The position numbers and the translations under genes are program-made. DNA of 64,000 nucleotides, taken from contig OZ244038.1 in the NCBI GenBank assembly GCA_965215145.1, positions 3,472,001 to 3,536,000 of the forward strand. The letters run 5' to 3'. Of the stretch, positions 15,283 through 24,500 are shown in pieces. The notes below the pieces were generated by a model. That model ran no database searches, was not told where the DNA came from, and was given only the letters and a program-made list of their open reading frames with translations. Source of the stretch: G965215145 sp965215145. Lineage in GTDB: Bacteria > Bacteroidota > Rhodothermia > Rhodothermales > JANQRZ01. Each line of letters opens with the position of its first letter. The stretch's first letter is position 1.

Positions 15283-16773
15283 ATGCACCTCCTCGTCACC
15301 GGCGCCACGGGCTACGTCGGCGGGCGGCTCGCGCCGCGCCTCGCCGCGCGCGGCCACCGCGTCCGCTGCCTCGCCCGCGACCCCGACCGGCTCCGCGGCG
15401 TCGAGTGGGAGGACGACGCCGAGGTCGTCCGGGGCGACGTGCTGGAGCCGGACACGCTCCCGCCCGCGCTCGACGGCATCGGCGCGGCGTACTACCTCAT
15501 CCACTCGATGGGCGGCGGGAAGGACTTCGCCGAGCGCGACCGGCGGGCGGCCCGCAACTTCGCCCGCGCCGCAAAGGCGGCCGGCGTCGAGCGGGTGATC
15601 TACCTCGGCGGGATCGAGCCGGAGGGGGAGCCCTCGAAGCACCTCAAGAGCCGGCTCGAAACGGGCCGGATGCTCCGTGAGGAGGGGCCGCCGCTGACGG
15701 AGTTCCGCGCGGCCGTCGTCGTCGGTGCCGGGAGCGCGTCGTTCGAGCTCGTCCGCCACCTCACCGAGCGGGTCCCCGTGCTGCTCACCCCGCCGTGGGT
15801 GCGGACGCGGACGCAGCCCGTCGCCATCGCCGACGTGCTGTGCTACCTGATGGACGCGCTCGACCTCCCAGAGACCGTCGGGCGCGTGGTCGAGATCGGG
15901 GGGCCGGAGGTGATGAGCTACGGGGACATGTTCCGGGAATACGCACGGGTCCGCGGGCTGACCCGGCCCGTCGTCCCCGTGCCGTTCGTCGGGACGCGGC
16001 TCTCGGCGCTCGGCGCGAGCCTGCTGACGCCGGTCTCCTCGGGCGTCGTGAAGCCGCTGATTGCCGGGCTCGGCAACGAGGTCGTGGTGACGGACCCGAG
16101 CGGGATGGCGCTGTTCGACGTGGAGCCGACGGCCTACGAGGCGGCGATCCGGCTGGCGCTCCGGCACTTCCGCGAGGACCGCGTCGAGACGGCGTGGCAC
16201 AGCGCGCTCTCGTCCTCCACCGTCGGCCACGTCGAGGACCTGCAGGCCGAGGCCGAGGGGCTCATCATGGACCGCCGCGAGCGCGTCGTCCGGGCCTCGC
16301 CGGAGAGCGTGCTCGCCGTGGCGAAGAGCATCGGGGGCGAGACGGGCTGGCTCTACGCGAACCCGCTGTGGCACCTCCGCGGCCTCCTCGACCAGCTCGT
16401 CGGCGGGCCGGGCCTGCGGAGGGGGCGGCGCCACCGCGCCGAGGTCCGCGAGGGGGAGGCCCTCGACTTCTGGCGCGTCGAGACGGTCGAGTCGGGGCCG
16501 GAGGGGACGCTGCTGCGGCTCCGCGCCGAGATGCGGATGCCGGGCCGGGCGTGGCTGGAGTTCCGGGCAGAATCCGAGGCGGCGGGGACGGACGGCGAGC
16601 CGCGCTCGCGCATCACCCAGACGGCCTATTACGAGCCGAAGGGGCTGCCGGGGCTGGCCTACTGGTACGCCCTCGTCCCGGTCCACCCCGCCATCTTCAA
16701 GGGGATGCTGGCCGAGCTCGGCCGCCGCGCCGAGAACCGCGAGCAGGCTGCCAAGACGCTGGAGCCGGCGTAG
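15283..16773 (+). CDS. SDR-family NAD(P)-binding protein with C-terminal DUF2867
   Basis: 496 aa. The N-terminal half (1-~300) is an atypical short-chain dehydrogenase / NmrA-like Rossmann fold, with glycine-rich VTGATGYVGGRLAPRL and YYLIHSMGGGKDF in place of a classical YxxxK. The C-terminal part (~320-496) is a DUF2867-like lipid-binding (START-like) domain (from SIGGETGWLYANPLWHLRGL). This combination is common in Bacteroidota and Actinobacteria as a putative NAD(P)H-binding reductase, but the substrate is unknown. The ATG directly follows heptamer array H4. Confidence 0.85.
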   Translation: MHLLVTGATGYVGGRLAPRLAARGHRVRCLARDPDRLRGVEWEDDAEVVRGDVLEPDTLPPALDGIGAAYYLIHSMGGGKDFAERDRRAARNFARAAKAAGVERVIYLGGIEPEGEPSKHLKSRLETGRMLREEGPPLTEFRAAVVVGAGSASFELVRHLTERVPVLLTPPWVRTRTQPVAIADVLCYLMDALDLPETVGRVVEIGGPEVMSYGDMFREYARVRGLTRPVVPVPFVGTRLSALGASLLTPVSSGVVKPLIAGLGNEVVVTDPSGMALFDVEPTAYEAAIRLALRHFREDRVETAWHSALSSSTVGHVEDLQAEAEGLIMDRRERVVRASPESVLAVAKSIGGETGWLYANPLWHLRGLLDQLVGGPGLRRGRRHRAEVREGEALDFWRVETVESGPEGTLLRLRAEMRMPGRAWLEFRAESEAAGTDGEPRSRITQTAYYEPKGLPGLAYWYALVPVHPAIFKGMLAELGRRAENREQAAKTLEPA

Positions 16774-16776
16774 CCC

Positions 16777-16986
16777 TTACGCCTCGCCCTCGACGGGGCC
16801 GAAGCCGTGCTGCTTCGCCGCCGGGGGCGCCGCCGCCTCGATCTCGCGGAGCGCCTCGGCCAGGGCCATCTCCTCCAGCACGTCGGCGACGACGTCCTGG
16901 AGCCACTCGCGCTGGTCGTGGAGCGCCTCGGTGACGGCCTCCTTGAGCGCCTCCTTGAGCGCGGTGTCCGGGGGTGCCTGGTCCAT
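16777..16986 (-). CDS. Small helical protein, possible antitoxin-like
   Basis: 69 aa from the ATG at 16986. Predicted mostly alpha-helical and acidic (ALKEALKEAVTEAL then WLQDVVADVLEEMALAEAL). The size and composition resemble the short helical antitoxin-like proteins encoded next to RelE or PIN toxins, but no toxin is adjacent: the neighbour is the convergent SDR gene 3 nt away. I do not recognise a family, and it could be a lone antitoxin-like relic. Confidence 0.5.
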   Translation of the reverse strand: MDQAPPDTALKEALKEAVTEALHDQREWLQDVVADVLEEMALAEALREIEAAAPPAAKQHGFGPVEGEA

Positions 16987-17100
16987 GGAATGCCGATGGT
17001 CGGGGCGAGCGGGGCCGAGCCGGAAGGTACGCTTTCGTGATCTCCCCCACAGCCCACCCCCGACTGCACTCCATCGAGACCAAGTCCAGCCCTTAGCCTC

Positions 17101-17128
17101 GCAGGGACGCAGCATGCTGCGTCCCTAC
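17101..17128. repeat. REP-like palindrome R4
   Basis: 28 nt; AGGGACGCAGC and GCTGCGTCCCT around AT, with outer bases GC/AC. The outer arms differ from the GGGGCG type (GGGACG), so this is a second subfamily shared with the element at 53587-53613. Confidence 0.8.
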
Positions 17129-17156
17129 AACCGCGCGGATGGCTATGCGGGCAACT

Positions 17157-17228
17157 TCAGCCGACAGCGCGGAGGCGGACGAACTTCAGCCTCTTCTGCC
17201 CCACCGCCGGGAAGAACACCGTCGCCAC
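17157..17228 (-). pseudogene. Detached duplicate of the helicase (pcrA) 3' end
   Basis: Read on the minus strand this ~70 bp encodes VATVFFPAVGQKRLKFVRL, then RAVG and a stop. It is a diverged copy of the last ~25 residues of the UvrD/PcrA helicase that ends at 17904. Nucleotide match to 17904-17979 is high, with a 6-nt deletion. It starts 5 nt beyond the stop of the DUF5615 gene, so the toxin-antitoxin pair lies between two copies of the helicase 3' end. Confidence 0.75.
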
Positions 17229-17232
17229 ATCG

Positions 17233-17565
17233 CTACCGCAGTTCCAGCACGCCCAGGTTCGGATCTGCGTCGAAGGCGAGGAGCGCCTCGTGGTGCTCTC
17301 TCAAGACACGCTCGACGACGTCGGTGCTGCAGTTGCCGGTGCGGATCCACACGTACCTCGGCGGGAAGCCGAGCAGCGGACTCAGTTCGCTGGGGTCGAC
17401 GTCCTTGCCGGTGATGGCGAACCCGTGCTGCCGCGCGTATTCCCACACCTCCCGGTCCGAGGCTCTACCGAGGCCGAGGGGTCTTACGTGACTGGACTCC
17501 GGGAAGAGGTCGGCGAGCTGGGCAACGAGGCGCGGGGAGAGGTTCTGGTCGAAGAGGAGCTTCAT
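17233..17565 (-). CDS. DUF5615 PIN-like toxin of a DUF433/DUF5615 pair
   Basis: 110 aa. It begins MKLLFDQNLSPRLV, the standard N-terminus of the DUF5615 (PIN-like, Mut7-C-related) family, with acidic residues Asp6, Glu38/Asp37 region and Asp55 (GKDVDPSEL) forming the presumed nuclease site. Such proteins act as RNase toxins restrained by a DUF433 antitoxin encoded just upstream, as here (17652-17870). Full length for the family. The spacer between the two genes is 86 nt, longer than the usual overlap, and contains GGAGCAGGAAAGG and a partly complementary CCGCTTTCCTC. Confidence 0.85.
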   Translation of the reverse strand: MKLLFDQNLSPRLVAQLADLFPESSHVRPLGLGRASDREVWEYARQHGFAITGKDVDPSELSPLLGFPPRYVWIRTGNCSTDVVERVLREHHEALLAFDADPNLGVLELR

Positions 17566-17651
17566 AGGGAGCAGGAAAGGGGTCTCTCCGGATTATGCGC
17601 TGCTCCTTCCGCTTTCCTCAACTGATTTCCGGTTTTTAGGACCCACGCCTC

Positions 17652-17870
17652 TCAAGCTGCCGCCGTTGTGCGCTCCCGGTCGGCGGCGTAGCTCAGCGCG
17701 GCGAGCACGTCCTCGCGCTCCAGGTACGGGAAGTCTGCGAGCACCTCGTCGACCGTCATCCCGGAGGCAAGGTAGCTCAGCACGTCGTAGACCGTGATCC
17801 GCATCCCGCGGATGCACGGCTTGCCGCCGCGCTTGCCGGGCTCCATCGTGATCCGCTCGCGGTAGTCCAT
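17652..17870 (-). CDS. DUF433 antitoxin
   Basis: 72 aa from the ATG at 17870. A typical DUF433 protein: RITMEPGKRGGKPCIRGMRI followed by TVYDVLSYLASGMTVDEVLADFPYL, a winged-helix-like DNA-binding fold. Antitoxins of this family bind the DUF5615 partner and repress the operon. The partner is the next gene downstream. The pair starts 33 nt after the helicase stop on the same strand, so transcriptional read-through from the helicase is possible. Confidence 0.88.
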   Translation of the reverse strand: MDYRERITMEPGKRGGKPCIRGMRITVYDVLSYLASGMTVDEVLADFPYLEREDVLAALSYAADRERTTAAA

Positions 17871-17903
17871 CGCTCTCTCGGTTGGAGCGACCAAGCTACG
17901 GCC

Positions 17904-20315
17904 TCAGCCGACGACCTGGAGGCGGGCGAACTTCAGCTTCAGCTTCTTCTGCCCGACGGCCGGGAAGAACACCGTCGCCGCCGCGCGCTCGCCCTGGCCT
18001 TCGACGGCGAGCACCTTCCCCTGGCCGAACGTGCCGTGGACGACCTCGACGCCGGGCACGACGTCCATCGCCCCCTCGTCGTAGACGACGCGGCGGCCGG
18101 CGTTGCCGTCGGGCGCGGCGGCGCTCCGGGCGGCGCGCTTCGGGCGGCGCGAGCGGGTCGCCTCCTCGCGGAGGTTCTGGCGGTAGTAGTGGGGGTCCAT
18201 CTCGTCGAAGGCCGCCGTGCCCCCGCCGGAGACGCTGAACCGGTCCTTCTTGCCGCGGAAGCTCCGGCCCGTCTCCGTGCGGATCACGTCGTCGGCGTCG
18301 ACCTCGTCGAGGAACCGGCTGCGGATGCCGGGCTGCTGCTCGCCGAAGCGGTAGCGGCTCCGGGCGTACGAGATGAACAGGAGCTCGCGGGCGCGGGTCA
18401 CGCCGACGTAGAACAGCCGCCGCTCCTCCTCCAGCTCCGTCGGGTCCTGCGACGCGGCGGCGAGCGGGAAGAGCCCCTCCTCCATCCCCGTCACGAAGAC
18501 GACCTGGAATTCGAGCCCCTTCGAGGCGTGGAGCGTCATCAGCGTGACGCGGTTCGGGTCGCCCTCGTCGGCGTCGGCGTCGGTGACGAGCGAGACCTGC
18601 TGCAGGAACTCCGAGAGCGTCGGCGTCTCGTCGGGGCCGCCGGAGGCGGCGAACTCGGCGATGGCGGAGATCAGCTCCTGCACGTTCTCCCAGCGCTGGA
18701 GGCTCTCGACGGTGTTCTCCTCGCGGAGCGCGTTCAGCAGCCCGCTCTCCCCGAGCAGCGAGCGCGCCACCTCGTCGGCGGCCGTGGACTCCGCCTTCGC
18801 GGCGTGGCGCCCGATGAGGAACGTGAACTTCTCGATGGCCTTCGCCGCCCGGCTCCCGACCCCTGCATCCCCGGCCCGCTCCAGCGCCTGCCAGAGCGTG
18901 AGCCCCTCGTCACGCGCGAACGTCTCCACCCGCTCCATCGACTTCGCGCCGATGCCGCGGGTGGGGTTGTTGATGGCCCGCCGGATGCTCGCGGCGTCGT
19001 TGGGGTTGACGACGAGGCGGAGGTATGCCAGCGCGTCCTTGATCTCCTTGCGGGTGTAGAACGAGAGCCCGCCGACGAGGCGGTACGGGATGCCGCCGCG
19101 CCGGAGCGCGTCCTCGATGGAGCGGCTCTGCGCGTTCGTCCGGTACAGCACGGCCACCTCCCGGTACGGCACGCCCGAGCGGACGTGGAGGTCGCGGATC
19201 CGGCGCTCGACCTTCTGGGCCTCGTCGCGCTCGGAGAGCGCCTCCATCAGGATGACGTGCTCGCCCTCGGGGTTCTCGGTCCAGAGCTTCTTGTCGAGCT
19301 GGGCGCTGTTCTGTCCGATGACGGCGTCGGCGAGCTGAAGGATTTTGCCCGTCGAGCGGTAGTTCTGCTCGAGCCGGATCGTCTTGGCCTGGGAGTAGTC
19401 CTTCTGGAACGAGAGGATGTTCTGGATGTCCGCCCCGCGGAAGGCGTAGATGCTCTGCGCGTCGTCCCCCACGACGCAGAGGTTCTTGTGCTCGGCGGCC
19501 AGCATCCGGGCGATCTGGTACTGGGCGTGGTTGGTGTCCTGGTACTCGTCGATGTGGACGTAGCGCCAGCGCCGCTGGTACTCGCCGAGGAGGTCGGGGT
19601 GCTGCTGGAACAGCTCGATGGGCTTGATGAGGAGGTCGTCGAAGTCCATCGCGTTGGCCCGCCGGAGCGCGGCGTTGTAGCCGCCGTAGACCCTCGCCGC
19701 GGCCTCCTCAAACGGGTCGGCGGCGAGGCGCTGGTACTCGGCCGGGGAGACGAGCTGGTTCTTGGCCCCGGAGATCCGCTGCCGCACGGCGCGCGGGCTG
19801 ACGCGCTTGGCGTCGATCCCGAACCGGGCGAGCTGGTTGCGGACGACGTTCTCGGAGTCGGAGGTGTCGTAGATCGAGAAGTCGCGGGTGTAGCCGACGC
19901 GGTCGGCCTCGCGGCGGAGGATCCGCGCGAACACCGAGTGGAACGTCCCCATCCAGATCCCCCTCGCCCCCGCCGGCCCGACCAATTCCAGCACGCGCTC
20001 CTTCATCTCGCGCGCGGCCTTGTTCGTGAACGTCAGCGCGAGCACCTGGTAGGGCCGGGCCTTCCCCGCGGCGAGGAGGTACGCGATCCGGTGCGTCAGC
20101 GTCCGCGTCTTCCCCGAGCCCGGCCCGGCGATGATGAGGACCGGCCCCTCGGTGGCGGAGGCGGCTTCCTGCTGCATCGGGTTCAGCCCGGCCAGCACCT
20201 CGTCGGGGTCCACGCCCGGCAGCGGCTGCGCGGCAGCGGCGGCTTGCGCGCGCACCTCGGGCGGCGCGTCGGCGTCGGTGGGCGGGGGGGCGTCGAAGAG
20301 GCGGTACGTGCGCAT
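17904..20315 (-). CDS. pcrA: UvrD/PcrA-type superfamily 1A DNA helicase
   Basis: 803 aa; a 3'-5' helicase for repair and replication restart. Motifs: LNPMQQEAA (Q motif), Walker A AGPGSGKT (63-70), Ia LTFTNKAAREMKERV, II HIDEYQDTN, III VVGDDAQSIYAFRGAD, IV RLEQNYRST, V VTLMTLHASKGLEFQVVFV, VI YVGVTRARELL. The C-terminal ~120 residues end in a small SH3-like tail (KLKLKFARLQVVG), as in PcrA for RNA polymerase binding. The start at 20315 (MRTYRLFDAP) is preferred over upstream in-frame codons, which lie in heptamer-rich DNA. A copy of its last ~70 bp sits at 17157-17228. Confidence 0.95.
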   Translation of the reverse strand: MRTYRLFDAPPPTDADAPPEVRAQAAAAAQPLPGVDPDEVLAGLNPMQQEAASATEGPVLIIAGPGSGKTRTLTHRIAYLLAAGKARPYQVLALTFTNKAAREMKERVLELVGPAGARGIWMGTFHSVFARILRREADRVGYTRDFSIYDTSDSENVVRNQLARFGIDAKRVSPRAVRQRISGAKNQLVSPAEYQRLAADPFEEAAARVYGGYNAALRRANAMDFDDLLIKPIELFQQHPDLLGEYQRRWRYVHIDEYQDTNHAQYQIARMLAAEHKNLCVVGDDAQSIYAFRGADIQNILSFQKDYSQAKTIRLEQNYRSTGKILQLADAVIGQNSAQLDKKLWTENPEGEHVILMEALSERDEAQKVERRIRDLHVRSGVPYREVAVLYRTNAQSRSIEDALRRGGIPYRLVGGLSFYTRKEIKDALAYLRLVVNPNDAASIRRAINNPTRGIGAKSMERVETFARDEGLTLWQALERAGDAGVGSRAAKAIEKFTFLIGRHAAKAESTAADEVARSLLGESGLLNALREENTVESLQRWENVQELISAIAEFAASGGPDETPTLSEFLQQVSLVTDADADEGDPNRVTLMTLHASKGLEFQVVFVTGMEEGLFPLAAASQDPTELEEERRLFYVGVTRARELLFISYARSRYRFGEQQPGIRSRFLDEVDADDVIRTETGRSFRGKKDRFSVSGGGTAAFDEMDPHYYRQNLREEATRSRRPKRAARSAAAPDGNAGRRVVYDEGAMDVVPGVEVVHGTFGQGKVLAVEGQGERAAATVFFPAVGQKKLKLKFARLQVVG

Positions 20316-20360
20316 CGGTCGGCAAGCGTCGGGAGGGCTCCGGGATGATAGCGCCGGTTG

Positions 20361-20484
20361 GGAATGGGGGAAAGGGAGAGTGGAGGAAAGGATGGGAGGA
20401 TGGGAAGGGAGGCGGGGATGGAAAGCGGGCGCTGCCCTACATTGACCCGAGCGCCGAGCTGTAAACTGCAAACCGGAAACTGTC
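20361..20484. repeat. Heptamer array H5 (purine arm plus array abutting a start codon)
   Basis: A purine-rich arm (20361-20423) reads as about nine degenerate heptamers (GGAATGG, GGGAAAG and so on). After a unique spacer, four heptamers of the form ANCNGNN (AGCTGTA, AACTGCA at 20457-20470) occupy exactly 28 nt and end at the base before the ATG at 20485, as in array H4. Confidence 0.7.
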
Positions 20485-20925
20485 ATGGACACCCCCGTCT
20501 CCACCCTCCTCAAGCGCAAGGGCGACTGGGTCATCACGATCCACCCGGACGCCACCGTCTACGAGACCATCGCCCGGATGGTCGAGCACAACGTCGGCGC
20601 CGTCTGCGTCACGCAGGGCGGCTCCTTGCAGGGCATCTTCACCGAGCGGGACTACCTCCGCCGGATCGTCCTCCAGGGCCGGACCTCGAAGACCACGGAG
20701 GTCCGGGAGGTGATGACGTCCGAGGTCGTCTGCGCCCGCCCGGAGCACACCGTCAGCGAGTGCATGGCGATGATGACGGAGCAGAAGTGCCGCCACCTCC
20801 CCGTCCTCCGCGACGGCGCCCTCGCCGGCATCATCTCGCTGGGCGACTGCGTGAAGGCGGTGATGGCGGCGAAGGACGCCCAGGTCCAGGACCTCCAGAG
20901 CTTCATCCGCGGCGGCTACCAGTAG
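20485..20925 (+). CDS. CBS-domain-pair protein
   Basis: 146 aa consisting of one tandem CBS pair (Bateman module): first motif DATVYETIARMVEHNVGAVC then GIFTERDYLRRIV, second HTVSECMAMMTEQKCRHLPV then GIISLGDCVKAVM. Such stand-alone proteins bind adenosine nucleotides and regulate partner enzymes; no partner is fused or obvious nearby. Cytoplasmic. Its ATG directly follows a 28-nt heptamer array. Confidence 0.9.
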   Translation: MDTPVSTLLKRKGDWVITIHPDATVYETIARMVEHNVGAVCVTQGGSLQGIFTERDYLRRIVLQGRTSKTTEVREVMTSEVVCARPEHTVSECMAMMTEQKCRHLPVLRDGALAGIISLGDCVKAVMAAKDAQVQDLQSFIRGGYQ

Positions 20926-20945
20926 AGTCGGAGGATCCCGAGGGC

Positions 20946-21599
20946 TCAGAAGGCGACGCCAATGCTGACGGGCAGCCCTCCCCCTTCGAACCCCTCGGCA
21001 TCAAAGACGAGGATGGTCCGGAGCTCGAGCACCACAGCAACCTCCCCGATGCGCGCCCGCAAGCCGAACCCGTTGCCGAGTCCGATGCCCGCCAGCACCT
21101 CCCCCTCCGGCTCCCCGACAGGGTCGTCGGCCGGCGGCCGGCGGGCGTCGAAGCCGCGGAGATAGAGCGCAGCGGTAACGGGCAGGAAATAGAGCCGGAC
21201 GGGTCGCTCGTCGCTCGTCACGTCCCGGCGGCTGACGAGGCCGGCGCCGAGCAGCCAGTACGGGGCGGCCTCCCGCGTGCAGTACGAGAACAGTGGGTCG
21301 GCGCAGGCATCACGCGCTCGTCCGCCATCGCCGTACTGGAAGAAGCCGTCGGCCGAGATCGTCAGCGGCGGAATGCTGCCGAGAAAAACGGAGAGCGGAG
21401 CCGGCAGCGGAACGGACTCCGTATTGACGAGACGATGCCGGACGTTCACGTGGTAAGTCGGCCGCAGTGTCGAACGGTCTTTGTTGATCCCGCCATAGCC
21501 TGCTAGCACCTCCACCCGTCCCGGCTGAGCCGACGCCGCCGGGGTCAGCGCGACGGCCAGCGCGGCGACGAGCGCGCCGATCAGGCGCATCCCGGTCAT
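20946..21599 (-). CDS. Putative outer-membrane beta-barrel protein
   Basis: 217 aa from the ATG at 21599 (a second ATG at 21590 is also possible). A signal peptide (LIGALVAALAVALTPAASAQ) is followed by alternating hydrophobic/polar strands and a terminal Phe (GLPVSIGVAF), the usual signal of outer-membrane barrels. No family recognised. The ATG overlaps the stop of the large lipoprotein gene upstream (ATGA), so the two are translationally coupled and probably work together at the cell surface. Confidence 0.6.
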   Translation of the reverse strand: MTGMRLIGALVAALAVALTPAASAQPGRVEVLAGYGGINKDRSTLRPTYHVNVRHRLVNTESVPLPAPLSVFLGSIPPLTISADGFFQYGDGGRARDACADPLFSYCTREAAPYWLLGAGLVSRRDVTSDERPVRLYFLPVTAALYLRGFDARRPPADDPVGEPEGEVLAGIGLGNGFGLRARIGEVAVVLELRTILVFDAEGFEGGGLPVSIGVAF

Positions 21600-24500
21600 C
21601 ACTCGACGCGGCCGGTGACGATGTCGTAGATGTTCGGGTCTCCCTCGTTGACCTTCTCCCCGCCCGCGGCTTCGGTCGCCTCGTCTTCGAGGACGGGGCG
21701 GAAGGCGCCGAGCGCGCCGCCCTCGTTAGCCCCGATCATGAGCGTGACGAGCGTGCCGCGCGGGAGCTCCGGGAGGACGAACTTCGGGAGCGAGAACTGG
21801 AGGCTCCCCTCGCTCACGTCGGCGATGGCGTCGCCGAGCCGGTCGAACTCGCCGAGCACGCGGCCCCGCTTGTCCTCGACCCGGAGGCCATCGCCGACGT
21901 AGGCGATGTACTCGTAGGCGTCGGCCGTCGGGAAGCGGTAGCCGGCGCCGCGTTCGACGTCGCGTTCCCCGCCCTCCTCGCTGTCAAAGGCGATGGCCGC
22001 GAACGTCGGCTGGAACCCCAGCGCCGAACGGTCGGCGAGGGCGGCGAGCTCGATGCGGAAGTACGTCGCCGAGTCGTCCTCGGCGACCTCGAAGTAGACA
22101 GCGTCGAGGACGCTTTCGGGGAAGCCGACGGGGTAGGTGTAGGTCGCCGTCGTGCCCCAGTCGTCGCCCTCGGGGTCGGTGCGGGAGAGGATGGGCACGG
22201 CCATCGGGCTCCTCCGCGTGACCTGCTCCGGCGTCAGCCGGCGCTCGGCGCGGACGGCCCGCATCACGGGGTACTCGTCCTGGACCTCCGGCTCGGCCCA
22301 CGCGAACCCCTCCCAGAACGCGGGGTCCGGCGGGGTGAACGTGCTGTCGGACCGGACGCTCTCGCCGTCGCGCTCGGCGCCGCCGGCGGTGAGCACCACC
22401 GTCGTCGGCTCTGCGGCGACGGTGAGGGTGTCGCCCTGGGGCTGGGAGACCGGCACGCGGACCTCCTGCCCAAAGGCGCGGACACGGACCGTCGCCCCGC
22501 GCGGCAGGTCGCCCTGCGGGGTGAGCGCGGCTTCGAGGCGACCGTCGCCCTGCGCCATCACCGCCCGCACGGAGCCGCCACCGACGCGGAACGTGATGGC
22601 CGTCTCGCCCCAGCTCTCGGGGAGGTGCGGCGCGAGCACCACATCGTTGCCCGCGCGGTAGCGGACGCCGGCGTAGTCCTCGTAGGCGTTGCGGACGAAC
22701 TCGGCCAGCGTGTACGGTTGGACCGGCGCGCCGCCAGGGTCGGGCAGCGCCTCGTCCCCCTCCGCCGTCGGGCGCGGGTGCGCGTCGAGGTTCTCGGAGA
22801 TGGCCCCGACGACGCCGCGGTCGAGGAGCTGCCGGATGAGCGCCTCGGTCTGCTCGTAGGCCCGGTCCGGCGCGCCGGCGTCCACGAGGGCCGAGACGAG
22901 CGGCCCAGAGAGCGCCGTCCAAACAGCCCCCTCGTAGCGGGCCTCGGCGGGCGAGTAGAACTCGGGCTCGGTGAGGAAGGGGTAGAAGGTGGAGTCGGTC
23001 TGCGGCCGGGTCGAGACGCCGTGGGGATAAGCCAGCGCCTCGGCGAGGCGGCGGACGACGGCGCGCTCGGTCTCGGGGTCGAGGTTGAGGCCATCGAGCG
23101 CGAGCAGCCCGCTCGGCCGGAGGGTCGGGTTCGGTCGGCCAACGGCGTCGGCGAGGACGGGGCCGCCGCGGTCGTCGGCGAGGAAGGCGCGCTCGACGCG
23201 GGCGCCGAAGGCGCGGGCGCTGTCGGCGTAGGCGCGGGACTGCGCACTGACGCCCATGATCCGCGCGAGCCGCTGCATCGTGCGGAGGTTGGCGAGGTAG
23301 CGGGCCTGGACCTCGACGGGCTCGGGGCCGCGGGCGCGCTCCCGGCGCCGGCCCTCGGGGACCTGCACCCACGTCTGGTTCTCCGGCGCGCGGACGAGCC
23401 CGGAGGCCGCGCGGAGCTGGTTCCGGTCCTCGTAGCCGCGCTGGACGTAGACCGGGTTCCGCCAGAACAGCGTCCGGTTGCCGAGGACGAGGTCGTTGTC
23501 CCCCGTCGTGCGGAGGTAGTCGCCGAGGGCGGCGACGAGGACGGCCTGCGCGTCGGCGGTCTCGTAGACCGGGCGGCCGTTCTCGAACCGGCTCGGGGCG
23601 CGGCCGAAGATGTCGATCCGCCGGTCGAAGCGCTGGCTGCCGGCGTAGCGCTTGAGGAGGTCGGCGGCGCGCTCCCACTCGCCCGTGGCGAGGAACGCGC
23701 CGCGCAGCGTCTGGAGCATGTTCCACCCCGGCTGCGCCTGCGCGCCGGGGATGCCCGTGGCGATTTCGAACCCCGAGGTGTCCTCGACGACGAGCTCTTC
23801 GAGCGTGAGTCGAGCCCATCGGAAGGCCCGGTCGAAGTCCTCGTCCTCGGTCTCGATCCCGACGTCCTCGACCACGGCCGCGAGCCGCCGCTGGCGGCGC
23901 TCCAGCGTTGACCCCGCACTGCGAAGCGCCGCCTCGGCGGCGGCGGCGGCGGCTTCGGGCGTCATCCCCGTGGCGAGGGCGACCGTGCCGGGGCTCTCGA
24001 ACCGGACGGCGCCGGGGGCGAGAGCCCGGTCTCGCGCGCCGAGGTCGCGGGGGTAGCGCTCGGCGAGGTCTACCCCACGCGTCCGGGCCTCGCCGCCCTC
24101 GGCCGCGACGGCGAGCCAGACGGGCCGGCGGCTCGTCCCGCGCGGCGCGGTGTAGTCCGTCCGGGCGACGAGGAGGGTGTTGCCGCGCGCCTCGGTCTGG
24201 TAGCCGTCGGCGCGGCGGTCGCTGAGGGCGGGGAGGAAGTCGAGCGTGCCGACGCTGTCGGGGACGCTGACCACGAGGGCGCCGTCGCCGAGGGTGACGA
24301 CCTCGGTGAGCTCTTTCAGGTCCGGCCCCTGGAAGCGGCGGACGAGCCCGCCGAGGAACCCGCTCGTGTCGGCCTCGGCGTAGGAGCGCGCGACGAAGTC
24401 CGGCCGCGCCACGCCCTCGACGATGTCGGCCGGGCCGAGGCCGGTGGAGTCCGGCTCGCCGTCGCCGTCGAGGTCGGCGGGGAACCCCCAGCGCCAGCCG

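Noticed and set aside
17161..17230. A separate small gene after the DUF5615 toxin
   Set aside because: It is a copy of the pcrA 3' end with no start codon; counted as a remnant.
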